5,494 nt of DNA, taken from positions 1 through 5,494 of the forward strand of contig JAQBWJ010000200.1 of assembly GCA_027625215.1 (NCBI GenBank), in the 5' to 3' direction. The notes beneath the pieces are model-generated. The model saw nothing but the letters and a program-made list of their open reading frames with translations, was not told where the DNA came from and did no database searches. The stretch is from Candidatus Poribacteria bacterium. GTDB taxonomy: Bacteria; Poribacteria; WGA-4E; GCA-2687025. The position numbers and the translations under genes are program-made. Within the stretch, counting starts at the first letter, position 1; each line of letters opens with the position of its first letter. Shown here one piece after another: positions 1-5,494 of the stretch.

Positions 1-643
1 TCTTCCGTTCGTTGAGTCGCTGCTGTATTTGACCGAGGCTCATCCCTTCGTCGATCAGCCACTGGAACAGCATTTTGACGACCTTCGCCTCTTCGGGAAC
101 TACAACCAGTTTCTTCGTCTTGGGGTCGATTCGATACCCGTACGGCGGTATCCCGCCCATCCACTTGCCCGCTTCGGCGGCTTTGCGCGCGCCGAGTTCT
201 TTGCGTTCCAGGATGATGCCGCGCTCCAACTCGGCGATCGCGCCGAGATTGGTGAGCATGTATTTGCCCAGCGGCGTCGAGGTGTCGAACGGCTCCGTGA
301 TCGACTTGAAGCCGACACCGAGTTCGGCAAGACGTTCTACGCTGTCCAGCAGCAAGCGGGTGTTGCGGAAGAACCGGTCGAGCCGGTAGACCAACACGAG
401 GTCGAACGCCCTCCTCTCCGAGTCCTGAAAGAGGCGCGTCAGATGCGGGCGGTGTTCGTTCTTACCGGAGTAGCCATCGTCGATGTAGACGTGTTCCTCG
501 GCGAAGGTCATCTCATGCCGCGCGGCGAACTCTTGGAGTTTGTCGCGTTGCGCGTCGAGGCTGTGTCCTTTCGCCTGCTCTTCGGAAGAGACGCGGGCAT
601 AGAGCGCGGCGCGAAGTGGGACGGTTGTTGATTTCTCCGGCAT
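1..643 (-). CDS. Large serine recombinase, N-terminal part (C-terminus cut by window edge)
   Basis: Conceptual translation of the complement from an ATG at 643 gives 214 uninterrupted residues running off the left edge. Residues 13-23 read ALYARVSSEEQ, the serine recombinase catalytic motif, with S19 as the expected nucleophile that forms the 5'-phosphoserine DNA link. Residues 86-93 (YRLDRFFR) carry the conserved active-site arginines. Residues 124-148 (PLGKYMLTNLGAIAELER, then ILERK) match the conserved end of the resolvase domain and the start of the long E helix. Residues 163-171 (GGIPPYGYR) open the recombinase domain typical of large serine integrases and transposases, so the full protein is probably about 450-550 residues. 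An in-frame stop upstream leaves this ATG as the first possible start, but the Shine-Dalgarno sequence is weak. The gene follows lexA on the same strand after 69 bp. Family assignment is secure; whether it is a phage integrase, Ccr-like or transposon enzyme cannot be told. Confidence 0.93.
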   Translation of the reverse strand, partial: MPEKSTTVPLRAALYARVSSEEQAKGHSLDAQRDKLQEFAARHEMTFAEEHVYIDDGYSGKNEHRPHLTRLFQDSERRAFDLVLVYRLDRFFRNTRLLLDSVERLAELGVGFKSITEPFDTSTPLGKYMLTNLGAIAELERGIILERKELGARKAAEAGKWMGGIPPYGYRIDPKTKKLVVVPEEAKVVKMLFQWLIDEGMSLGQIQQRLNERK

Positions 644-712
644 GATGACTTCAGGATGCCAGACGACGAACGAAACTCAAGTGCTGGAGTGGATAACCCG
701 CTCTCGGTCGGC

Positions 713-1408
713 TCAGAGCGTCATCACGACCTGAACGACGACGCCCTGGATGGCTGCGTGATCGACGGACGAGACGACGATCGGCTTGTAGTCCTTCTCC
801 CGGTTCTCCGCGAGCAGAATGATCGTCCCGTCCGACTCCTTCAGCCGTTTGAGAGTCGTCTCGCCGTTGACGACGAAGACGACGATCCGCCCGTCCTCCG
901 GCTTTGCGTCCGGATCGACGACGACGCTGGAGCCGGGCGGGATGTGGGCGTCCTTCATCGAGTCGCCGCGCACACGGAGCATGTAGCAGCGCGACGACGC
1001 CCCCTTCGCGGGCATCCACGGGTACCATCCGAGCTCGCGTCCCTGCATCTCCTGAAGCGGACCCGCGTTGATCTCCCCGTAGAGCGGGATGAGCCGCAGC
1101 GACGCTGGATCGAAGGGCACCGCCCCTGTGATGTTGGGAGCGGAAGGAACCTCCGCCGCCTCCCATTCGAGATGAAACGCCGCCTCGTGTCCCTTCCGTG
1201 TGAGCCGGATTCCGCGCCATTTCCCCTTCGCGCGCTCGATGTAGCCCCGCCGCCGCAAGTCTTCGAGATAGCGGCGCACCATCCCCTCCGTCCGTCCCAG
1301 TTCCGCGCCCATCTCGTCGAGCGTCGGGTAGGACTCGTGCGCGCGGACGTAGCCTGCGATGAAGACCAGCAGCCGTTTCTGATGGTGGTTCAGTTCGTTC
1401 GTCGTCAT
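713..1408 (-). CDS. lexA: LexA-type SOS repressor with S24 autoprotease domain
   Basis: A complete 231-residue protein with an N-terminal winged helix-turn-helix (about residues 10-72, including SYPTLDEMGAELG and MVRRYLEDLRRRGYIER) and a C-terminal LexA/S24 peptidase domain (about 105-231). The self-cleavage site is visible as INAGP (A115-G116). The nucleophile is S150 in RVRGDSMKD and the general base is K187 in TTLKRLK. The tail KPIVV...IQGVVVQV matches E. coli LexA KPIVV...IEGLAVGV. By family knowledge it represses damage-response genes and is inactivated when RecA filaments stimulate its cleavage. At 231 residues it is longer than the roughly 200 usual for LexA; the extra length lies in the linker at about 73-104. 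The start is supported by GGAAGGA (1418-1424 on the complement) 9 nt upstream. It is transcribed divergently from the imuB-dnaE2 genes, which suggests autoregulation and control of that operon. A phage-type LexA-like repressor is the alternative. Confidence 0.93.
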   Translation of the reverse strand: MTTNELNHHQKRLLVFIAGYVRAHESYPTLDEMGAELGRTEGMVRRYLEDLRRRGYIERAKGKWRGIRLTRKGHEAAFHLEWEAAEVPSAPNITGAVPFDPASLRLIPLYGEINAGPLQEMQGRELGWYPWMPAKGASSRCYMLRVRGDSMKDAHIPPGSSVVVDPDAKPEDGRIVVFVVNGETTLKRLKESDGTIILLAENREKDYKPIVVSSVDHAAIQGVVVQVVMTL

Positions 1409-1448
1409 GTTTTTGCGTCCTTCCGTCCGATCTCTCCTTCGTGAGGAG

Positions 1449-1457
1449 AGTATAGCA
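1449..1457 (-). promoter_or_regulatory. Extended -10 promoter for lexA
   Basis: On the complement the sequence reads TGCTATACT, an extended -10 (TGn plus TATACT, five of six matches to TATAAT), about 40 nt upstream of the lexA ATG. No good -35 is seen at 17-18 nt (near AGAACAG), which is common for extended -10 promoters. An ATTACGA half-site at 1462-1468 lies in the spacer, where a repressor could block it. Confidence 0.5.
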
Positions 1458-1479
1458 TCGAATTACGATTACTGTTCTC

Positions 1480-1521
1480 ATATTACGAAATAATCTTGAC
1501 ACCTCCGAAAATACGTAATAT
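1480..1521. repeat. Perfect 8-bp inverted repeat across the rightward promoter, candidate operator
   Basis: ATATTACG at 1480-1487 is exactly reversed as CGTAATAT at 1514-1521, with 26 bp between. A further direct copy, ATTACGA, lies at 1462-1468; ATTACGA also occurs at 1482-1488, starting exactly 20 bp later. The inverted pair encloses the rightward -35 and overlaps the -10, so a protein bound here could control both divergent promoters. Identity as a LexA operator is inferred from position only. It does not match the Gram-negative CTGT-N8-ACAG or Gram-positive GAAC-N4-GTTC boxes. Confidence 0.4.
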
Positions 1522-1524
1522 ACA
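1496..1524 (+). promoter_or_regulatory. Sigma70-like promoter for the imuB-dnaE2 genes
   Basis: A perfect TTGACA (-35, 1496-1501) is followed after exactly 17 bp by TATACA (-10, 1519-1524; four of six matches). This predicts a transcript start near 1531 and a leader of about 143 nt before imuB. The surrounding 1450-1525 stretch is strikingly AT-rich for this window. It is the only strong promoter seen for the rightward genes. Confidence 0.65.
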
Positions 1525-1565
1525 CTCTGGCAACGAAGCGATCTGCGGCAACGCGGGAGGAAGTC

Positions 1566-1634
1566 GTGACGGTCTTCCGCGAGAAATCAGCGTGCCCGGT
1601 TTCACCTACGTTAATGGTTTATTGGTGTACTTGA
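1566..1634 (+). CDS. Possible 22-codon leader ORF upstream of imuB
   Basis: A GTG at 1566 is preceded by a good Shine-Dalgarno sequence (GGGAGG, 1555-1560) at 5 nt spacing and opens a 22-codon frame ending in TGA at 1632-1634. The peptide would be MTVFREKSACPVSPTLMVYW followed by CT. The stop falls inside the 1615-1646 hairpin and lies 39 nt before the imuB ATG. It could be a regulatory leader peptide whose translation affects folding of the downstream hairpin. A frame this short can occur by chance and no homology is recognised, so the strong ribosome site is the only real support. Confidence 0.25.
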   Translation: MTVFREKSACPVSPTLMVYWCT

Positions 1635-1646
1635 TCCAATAAATCG
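1615..1646 (+). promoter_or_regulatory. Hairpin or palindromic operator in the imuB leader
   Basis: TTTATTGG (1618-1625) pairs perfectly with CCAATAAA (1636-1643) around a 10-nt loop, and three more pairs (two of them G-U) extend the stem outward to 1615 and 1646. It ends about 14 nt before the imuB ribosome site (GGGGGAG, 1660-1666). There is no trailing T run and the stem is AT-rich, so it is not a typical terminator. It could be a protein-binding palindrome or a translational control hairpin. Confidence 0.4.
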
Positions 1647-1673
1647 GGATGACGTGCCGGGGGGAGATTCCCA

Positions 1674-2933
1674 ATGATCCGGTCGATTCCGACGGAGCGA
1701 TCCGTCGAAGCCGTTGCCGACCATCCGCGCCGTCGGATTCTGTACGTCCGTGCGCCGGGTTTCTTCGTCACCGACCCGACGGTCCCGACGCTCGTCGTCC
1801 GGGACGGCCTCGTGCTGGACGGGACGCCCGACGTGTGGGAACAGGGCGTGACCGTCGGGATGCCGGTACGGAAGGCGTCGCGGCTGGCGTCCGCCGTTGT
1901 CCTCCCGGTGGACGAAGGAGCCGTCCGCGACCGATGGCGCGCTCTGTGGGACGCCGCCTTCGCCCACACGCCCGCCGTCGAGACGACCGACCTTCACGAG
2001 GGTTATCTCGATTTGACGGGGTGTCTGTCGCCGGGAGAACGCCTCGCGGACCGGGCGGAGCGACTGCGAGGGGAGATCGCCGACGCCATCGGACTCACGC
2101 CGCGCATCGGGGGCGGCTCGACGACCTTCGACGCGCGGGCGTCCGCCCCGGAGGACTTCGTGCCGTCGGGGATGAACGCGGAACGCCGACACCGCGACCG
2201 CATCCCTCTCTCCGTCTGCGCGGACATCCCGCCCAAGACGCTCGACCGGATCGCGCGGCTGGGACTGCGGACGCTCGGCGACCTCCACCGGGAGTCCGTC
2301 GATTCGATCCGACGACAACTCGGCAGGGACGACGGGGTGAAACTCCACCGGATCGCCCACAGCGTCGAAGTCCGCCCCGTCGTCGCCAACTATCCCCTCA
2401 AGAACATTACCCATACGGTCGCGTTCCCTCCCCTCAACGACGAGAGCGCGGTATCGGCGCACCTGCGCGACCTGATCGACGCCGCCAATGACGACGCCGC
2501 GCAAGCCGCCGCGCGCTCCGAAGCGCCGGCCGCATTGCGGTTGTCGTTGGAATCATTCCGGGGGAGAGTCCTCGACGCGGAGTTCGTCGTCTCGCGGAAG
2601 GGGATGACGGCGAATGCCCGCCGCTACCGTTTGGAGCGGATGCTGTGGGAGCTCTGGGACGGACGGGAACTGGAACGGCTCACGGTGACGTTGGAAGGCT
2701 TGCGTCCCGTCCTGTCCGAGCAACCGTCGCTTTGGATTGATCTGGGGGGCGAGAAGGATCGGGAGCGGTCGCGGGCGGTCGTCGGGGAGATGCTGGAATT
2801 GGTGTGCGCCCGGTACGGCGACGACGCGGCGACGACCGCCGACGATCCCGCGCTGACGGGCATCGACCCCTGCTTCGCGTCGCAGGTCGTCAACGCTTCG
2901 GGGCTGTGTCCGTCGGGGACGGGCTGGTACTGA
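1674..2933 (+). CDS. imuB: ImuB-like Y-family DNA polymerase homologue, probably catalytically inactive
   Basis: A 419-residue protein with Y-family architecture. The palm begins at about 20 (RILYVRAPGFFV), with the motif III region at 101-115 (AVETTDLHEGYLDLT). HhH-type thumb segments lie at 184-235 (IPPKTLDRIARLGLRTLGDL; GVKLHRIAHSVEVRPV), and a little-finger domain follows at about 240-345. In active members the first motif has Asp where R26 stands, and the Asp-Glu pair sits where H108-E109 stand, so two of three catalytic acids appear lost. That is characteristic of ImuB, a non-catalytic adaptor in the ImuA-ImuB-DnaE2 mutasome. QPSLW (350-354) resembles a beta-clamp-binding motif. GGGGGAG at 1660-1666 sits 7 nt before the ATG, and an in-frame TGA at 1650 excludes an earlier start. 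It is first in the rightward gene set, and the next gene starts 19 bp after its stop. A diverged DinB-like enzyme is the less likely alternative. Confidence 0.85.
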   Translation: MIRSIPTERSVEAVADHPRRRILYVRAPGFFVTDPTVPTLVVRDGLVLDGTPDVWEQGVTVGMPVRKASRLASAVVLPVDEGAVRDRWRALWDAAFAHTPAVETTDLHEGYLDLTGCLSPGERLADRAERLRGEIADAIGLTPRIGGGSTTFDARASAPEDFVPSGMNAERRHRDRIPLSVCADIPPKTLDRIARLGLRTLGDLHRESVDSIRRQLGRDDGVKLHRIAHSVEVRPVVANYPLKNITHTVAFPPLNDESAVSAHLRDLIDAANDDAAQAAARSEAPAALRLSLESFRGRVLDAEFVVSRKGMTANARRYRLERMLWELWDGRELERLTVTLEGLRPVLSEQPSLWIDLGGEKDRERSRAVVGEMLELVCARYGDDAATTADDPALTGIDPCFASQVVNASGLCPSGTGWY

Positions 2934-2952
2934 CCGCGACGGGAGGTCACGG

Positions 2953-3201
2953 ATGACGCGCGGGCGACGGCTTCATCGGGTGGAATGCGAAAACGGGGTT
3001 CCCGTGCGACTGACGTTGGAAGAGGGCGCGCGTCCGTTCCACGTGCGGATGCGGTGTCGGTGGCGGACGACCGGGAAGCACTGGGAGGACGAAGGCGAGA
3101 CGGACTACTACCGCGTGGAGCGGACCGACCGTATCGGCGGGGAGTTCGTCGTCCGTGCGGACGCGGCGGGATACTGGTACCTCGACCGGTCGTTGGATTG
3201 A
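2953..3201 (+). CDS. Small DUF6504-like protein in the mutasome operon
   Basis: An 82-residue, arginine- and aromatic-rich soluble protein with no signal peptide or membrane segment. The pattern (RPFHVRMRCRW at 27-37, KHWEDEGETDYYRVE at 42-56, GYWYLDRSLD at 73-82) resembles the small DUF6504-type proteins often encoded beside Y-family polymerases: a W/R strand, then E-x(2)-YYRV, then a terminal G-x-WYLxR. This match was made from memory of the family pattern and is moderate in strength. Function is unknown; the context suggests an accessory factor of ImuB. GGGAGG (2941-2946) lies 6 nt before the ATG, and the gene starts 19 bp after the imuB stop, so the two are surely co-transcribed. Codon use is GC-rich like imuB. 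No imuA is present, so this is the only small partner directly adjacent to imuB. Confidence 0.7.
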   Translation: MTRGRRLHRVECENGVPVRLTLEEGARPFHVRMRCRWRTTGKHWEDEGETDYYRVERTDRIGGEFVVRADAAGYWYLDRSLD

Positions 3202-3295
3202 GGTTCGTGCCCCTCGCCTGCAAGGTGTACCATGCGTGTATCTGCGATGGAGAAGCGGGCAGTAGAAAAGGAACGAGGATGAGAGAGGATGTGCC
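3202..3295 (+). other. 94-bp intergenic gap before the MBL-like gene
   Basis: This is the longest gap among the rightward genes. I see no convincing terminator, and only a poor promoter candidate (TTGAGG at 3198-3203 without a matching -10). Its end contains the ribosome site of the MBL-like gene. The gap could mark one edge of an insertion of that gene between the DUF6504-like gene and dnaE2. Confidence 0.4.
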
Positions 3296-4015
3296 ATGAT
3301 CCGTAAGCTGTATGAGGACGTCTACTACTGGACGGAGCGTCACGGAACGGAGCCGAAGACGTATGACTGGAACAGCTACGCCGTCCAGATTCCGCAGGAA
3401 GGCGTTCTCGCGCTCGTCGATCCGCTGCCACTTTCGACAGATGAGATTCGCGCTCTCGAAGAATTGGGTCCGCCAACCCACATTGTGCTTACCTGCAACT
3501 GGCATCTTCGTGAATCGCCGACATACGTCGAACGGTGGGGCTGTCGAATTCTCGCCCATGAACGTGGTTTGGTGAATGGCAAACTAGTGGTCGATGACGT
3601 CTACGGCGACGGCGATCACCGATATAAAGGAGATCAGGGCGGAATCGAAATCGACGGTGTATTCGGTGATGGCGAACTGCTCTGGAGCACCGTCGAGGTC
3701 GTCCAGTTTCCCGAAATCTACTGGCCGGAGGAATGCGCGCTTCTCGTGAAACAAGGGCGAGGATGTCTCATCGTCGGGGACGCCCTGTGCGGCAGTCGAG
3801 CCGACATCGGTATACCGGAAGGTGAAATCGGCATCTTCACAACGCAGCATATCACGGACAGAGAGGCAGCCCGCCGCTCCGTCGATGACCTTCTTGTCTT
3901 ACCTTTCGACGTCATCTGCTTTGGGCACGGCTCCCCGGTGGTCCGTGAATCGAAAGCCGCATTGAGGCGATTCATAGAAGAGACCTTTGGAAAGTCAGGA
4001 AATGATGCGGCGTAG
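3296..4015 (+). CDS. Metallo-beta-lactamase-fold-like protein with degenerate metal motif
   Basis: A 239-residue cytoplasmic protein. The opening strands (YAVQIPQEGVLALVDPLPLS, 28-47) and the segment ALEELGPPTHIVLTCNWHLR (53-72) match the MBL-fold pattern of a strand with Asp followed by the metal-binding loop. IVGDALCG (159-166) and ICFGHGSPV (207-215) match the later Asp and His ligand positions. The usual HxHxDH reads N-W-H-L-R-E here, so only H70 of that motif is retained, and hydrolase activity and metal content are uncertain. AGAGGA (3284-3289) sits 6 nt upstream of the ATG. Base composition differs from its neighbours: hand counts give 30/60 and 35/60 GC at 3541-3600 and 3841-3900, against 47/60 in sampled blocks of imuB (2101-2160) and dnaE2 (4141-4200). 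This suggests separate acquisition. The substrate is unknown, and a link to translesion synthesis is not established. Confidence 0.75.
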   Translation: MIRKLYEDVYYWTERHGTEPKTYDWNSYAVQIPQEGVLALVDPLPLSTDEIRALEELGPPTHIVLTCNWHLRESPTYVERWGCRILAHERGLVNGKLVVDDVYGDGDHRYKGDQGGIEIDGVFGDGELLWSTVEVVQFPEIYWPEECALLVKQGRGCLIVGDALCGSRADIGIPEGEIGIFTTQHITDREAARRSVDDLLVLPFDVICFGHGSPVVRESKAALRRFIEETFGKSGNDAA

Positions 4016-4054
4016 GCAATGCGTCAGCAGGGAATCCGTTGAAAGCGAAACGCG

Positions 4055-5494
4055 ATGGAATTCGCGCACCTCGACGTCCACAGCGCGTACAGCCTGACGC
4101 CGGGCAACCACGGGACGGACGGCGCGTCCGACGTCAACGCCCTCGTGGACGCCGCCGCCTCGCTCGGACTCCCCGCCCTCGCCCTGACCGACCGCGACAG
4201 CCTCGCCGGAGCGGTGGAACTCCAGATCGCCTGCCGACGGGCGGGCATCCACCCCATTCTCGGCGCGCAGGTGTCGCTGGACGACGGGACCCACCTCGTC
4301 GCCCTCGTCGAGAACACGAGCGGCTACGAGAACCTCTCCGACCTGCTGACCGAATCCTACGAACGGAACGAACGCGGCGCGCAATGTTTGTCGCTGGACG
4401 CCTTTGAGGGTCGGACGGCGGGGCTGATCTGTCTGACGGGCGACCGCTGGGGATGCCTCTCCCGACGGACGGGCGACCGCGTCACCGCGCTGAAACTGTT
4501 GGACAAACTCGTCGGTCTGTTCGGCAAAGAGAACGTCTACGTGGAACTGCTGCGCACGCTGTTCCCCGGCGACGAGACGATCTCCGATCGCCTGATCGAG
4601 CTCGCCGAGCGCGCCGGGGTCCCCGTCGTCGCCACGAACGCCGTCCGCTACGCCCGCAAGTCGGATTTTCCTCTCTACGACGCGCTGACCTGCGCCCGCG
4701 TCGGCTGCCGCATCGACGACCCCCACCCGGAGCGTCCCATCAACGCCGAGCAATATCTCAAATCGGGCGACGCGATGGCGGCGTTCTGGGAAGACCGTCC
4801 CGACGCCTACTTCAACACGCTCCGCATCGCGGAACGGGTCGGCACGGTCGTCATCGGCGGCGAGTCGTTCCTGCCGCGCTGTCGCAAACTCCGACTCGGG
4901 CAGTCCGCCGCGCAGGTCCTCCGTGAGAAGGTGGAGGCGGGCGCGGTGCGGCGGTACGGGACGATCCCGCTGGCGCTGCGCCGACGGATCGACCACGAGG
5001 TCGATACCGCGATCACGCTGGGCTATCCCGACCAAATCCTCATCGCGGCGGATCAGTCCGAAATCTCCGCCGAGAAGGGCTGGGGCGGCGTCATTCGGGG
5101 CAGCTTCGTCAACTGTGTCATGGCGACCTGCCTCGGCATGACCCCCGTCGACGCCTACGCGCGCGACCTCGAATTCGCCCGGTGCATGAGCGTCGAGCGG
5201 TCGATGAGGACGGTGCACGGCATCCGCCCCCTCGACATCGACTTCGACTACGCGCGGGAGATTCAACCGAAGGTCGTCGAATGGATGCGCGACGCCTACG
5301 GCGAGGAATTCACGGGCGGACTGTCCACCTATCACTCGTATCGCGGGCGCGGCGCGGTGCGCGCCTTCGGGAAGGTGTACGGGTTTCGAGAAGGCGAGAT
5401 CGACGTGATCGCCAAGAAACTTCGGTGGCTCTCCTCCGCGACGAATCTGGAACAGGCGTTGGAGGAAATCCCGGAACTCCGCGCACTGCGGGTC
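4055..5494 (+). CDS. dnaE2: DnaE2/ImuC-like DNA polymerase III alpha, N-terminal 480 residues (C-terminus cut by window edge)
   Basis: An uninterrupted frame from the ATG at 4055 to the right edge. Residues 3-75 form a PHP domain (FAHLDVHSAYSL; LPALALTDRDSLAGAVE; AGIHPILGAQVSL). Residues 189-263 (VPVVATNAVRYA through YFNTLRIAERV) match the PHP-to-palm segment of DnaE. The palm includes IRGSFVNCVMATCLGMTPVD (347-366) and RPLDIDF (391-397), where D394 and D396 align with E. coli catalytic D401 and D403. TYHSYRGRGAVRAFGKVYGF (425-444) resembles the DnaE2-type TYRxRSAVRDVGKALG better than the DnaE1 TFGTMAAKA form. PHP metal ligands are altered (D7, R47), suggesting no PHP nuclease. The third catalytic Asp lies beyond the window. 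A stop at 4040-4042 leaves this ATG as the only start; its ribosome site is weak. By family role it would be the error-prone polymerase working with ImuB. Divergence leaves some doubt about activity. Confidence 0.85.
   Translation, partial: MEFAHLDVHSAYSLTPGNHGTDGASDVNALVDAAASLGLPALALTDRDSLAGAVELQIACRRAGIHPILGAQVSLDDGTHLVALVENTSGYENLSDLLTESYERNERGAQCLSLDAFEGRTAGLICLTGDRWGCLSRRTGDRVTALKLLDKLVGLFGKENVYVELLRTLFPGDETISDRLIELAERAGVPVVATNAVRYARKSDFPLYDALTCARVGCRIDDPHPERPINAEQYLKSGDAMAAFWEDRPDAYFNTLRIAERVGTVVIGGESFLPRCRKLRLGQSAAQVLREKVEAGAVRRYGTIPLALRRRIDHEVDTAITLGYPDQILIAADQSEISAEKGWGGVIRGSFVNCVMATCLGMTPVDAYARDLEFARCMSVERSMRTVHGIRPLDIDFDYAREIQPKVVEWMRDAYGEEFTGGLSTYHSYRGRGAVRAFGKVYGFREGEIDVIAKKLRWLSSATNLEQALEEIPELRALRV

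Noticed and set aside
29..631. 200-codon plus-strand frame opposite the recombinase
   Set aside because: The complement encodes an unmistakable serine recombinase N-terminus with its catalytic motifs, so the plus frame is antisense.
644..712. Possible terminator between lexA and the recombinase
   Set aside because: Only a 4-bp stem (ACTC/GAGT) was found and there is no T run, so read-through from lexA is more likely than termination.
651..1502. 283-codon complement frame and 262-codon plus frame over lexA
   Set aside because: Both overlap lexA in other frames, and only the 713-1408 frame shows HTH and S24 peptidase motifs.
1552..1581. GGAAG/CTTCC stem in the imuB leader
   Set aside because: Five pairs with a 10-nt loop and only bulged extension; it overlaps the GGGAGG ribosome site of the leader ORF, but it is too weak to call a separate element.
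1611..2504. Long open frame on the complement of imuB (297 codons) and a 280-codon alternate plus frame at 1649-2491
   Set aside because: Both are composition-driven shadows of imuB. They lack domains and are extremely Arg/Pro/Asp-rich.
2624..3559. 311-codon complement frame spanning the ends of imuB and the MBL-like gene
   Set aside because: It crosses three well-supported plus-strand genes, has Ser/Arg-rich low-complexity content and shows no recognisable domain.
3995..5335. Long open frame on the complement of dnaE2 (446 codons)
   Set aside because: It is the antisense shadow of the GC-rich dnaE2 frame. The predicted protein is Arg/Val/Asp-rich with no recognisable domain, while the plus strand clearly encodes PHP and palm motifs.
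1..5494. CRISPR array, tRNA or rRNA genes, insertion-sequence ends
   Set aside because: No regularly spaced repeats, tRNA-like cloverleaf or rRNA segments were seen, and no terminal inverted repeats with target duplications were found by eye.

Overview
This is a GC-rich bacterial window built around an SOS-type translesion-synthesis (mutasome) locus next to a site-specific recombinase. The phylum cannot be assigned from the sequence alone. The bacterial assignment rests on LexA, an ImuB-like Y-family protein, a DnaE2-like polymerase III alpha, Shine-Dalgarno sites and sigma70-like promoters.

Layout. Minus strand, leftward: a lexA-type repressor (713-1408), followed 69 bp downstream by the N-terminal 214 residues of a large serine recombinase (1-643, running off the left edge). 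Positions 1409-1673 hold a divergent control region. It has an extended -10 promoter facing lexA, a TTGACA/TATACA promoter facing right, three copies of an ATTACG half-site, and a leader of about 140 nt with a possible 22-codon leader ORF overlapping a hairpin. Plus strand, rightward: an ImuB-like, probably polymerase-dead Y-family protein (1674-2933); an 82-residue protein resembling the DUF6504-type small proteins found beside Y-family polymerases (2953-3201); a metallo-beta-lactamase-fold-like protein of visibly lower GC (3296-4015); and a divergent DnaE2-like alpha subunit (4055 to the right edge, first 480 residues).

How it fits together. In known lexA-imuA-imuB-dnaE2 cassettes, DNA damage triggers RecA-stimulated LexA self-cleavage. 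That derepresses ImuB, a clamp-binding adaptor, and DnaE2/ImuC, the error-prone polymerase. Here LexA keeps its cleavage site and Ser/Lys dyad. ImuB has lost key catalytic acidic residues but has a candidate clamp-binding motif. The DnaE2-like protein keeps the paired catalytic aspartates. The usual imuA (RecA-like) gene is absent from the window. The DUF6504-like and MBL-like genes lie between imuB and dnaE2. The recombinase lies directly behind lexA with no obvious terminator between them, so the whole locus may be a mobile or SOS-controlled module; that last point is inference.
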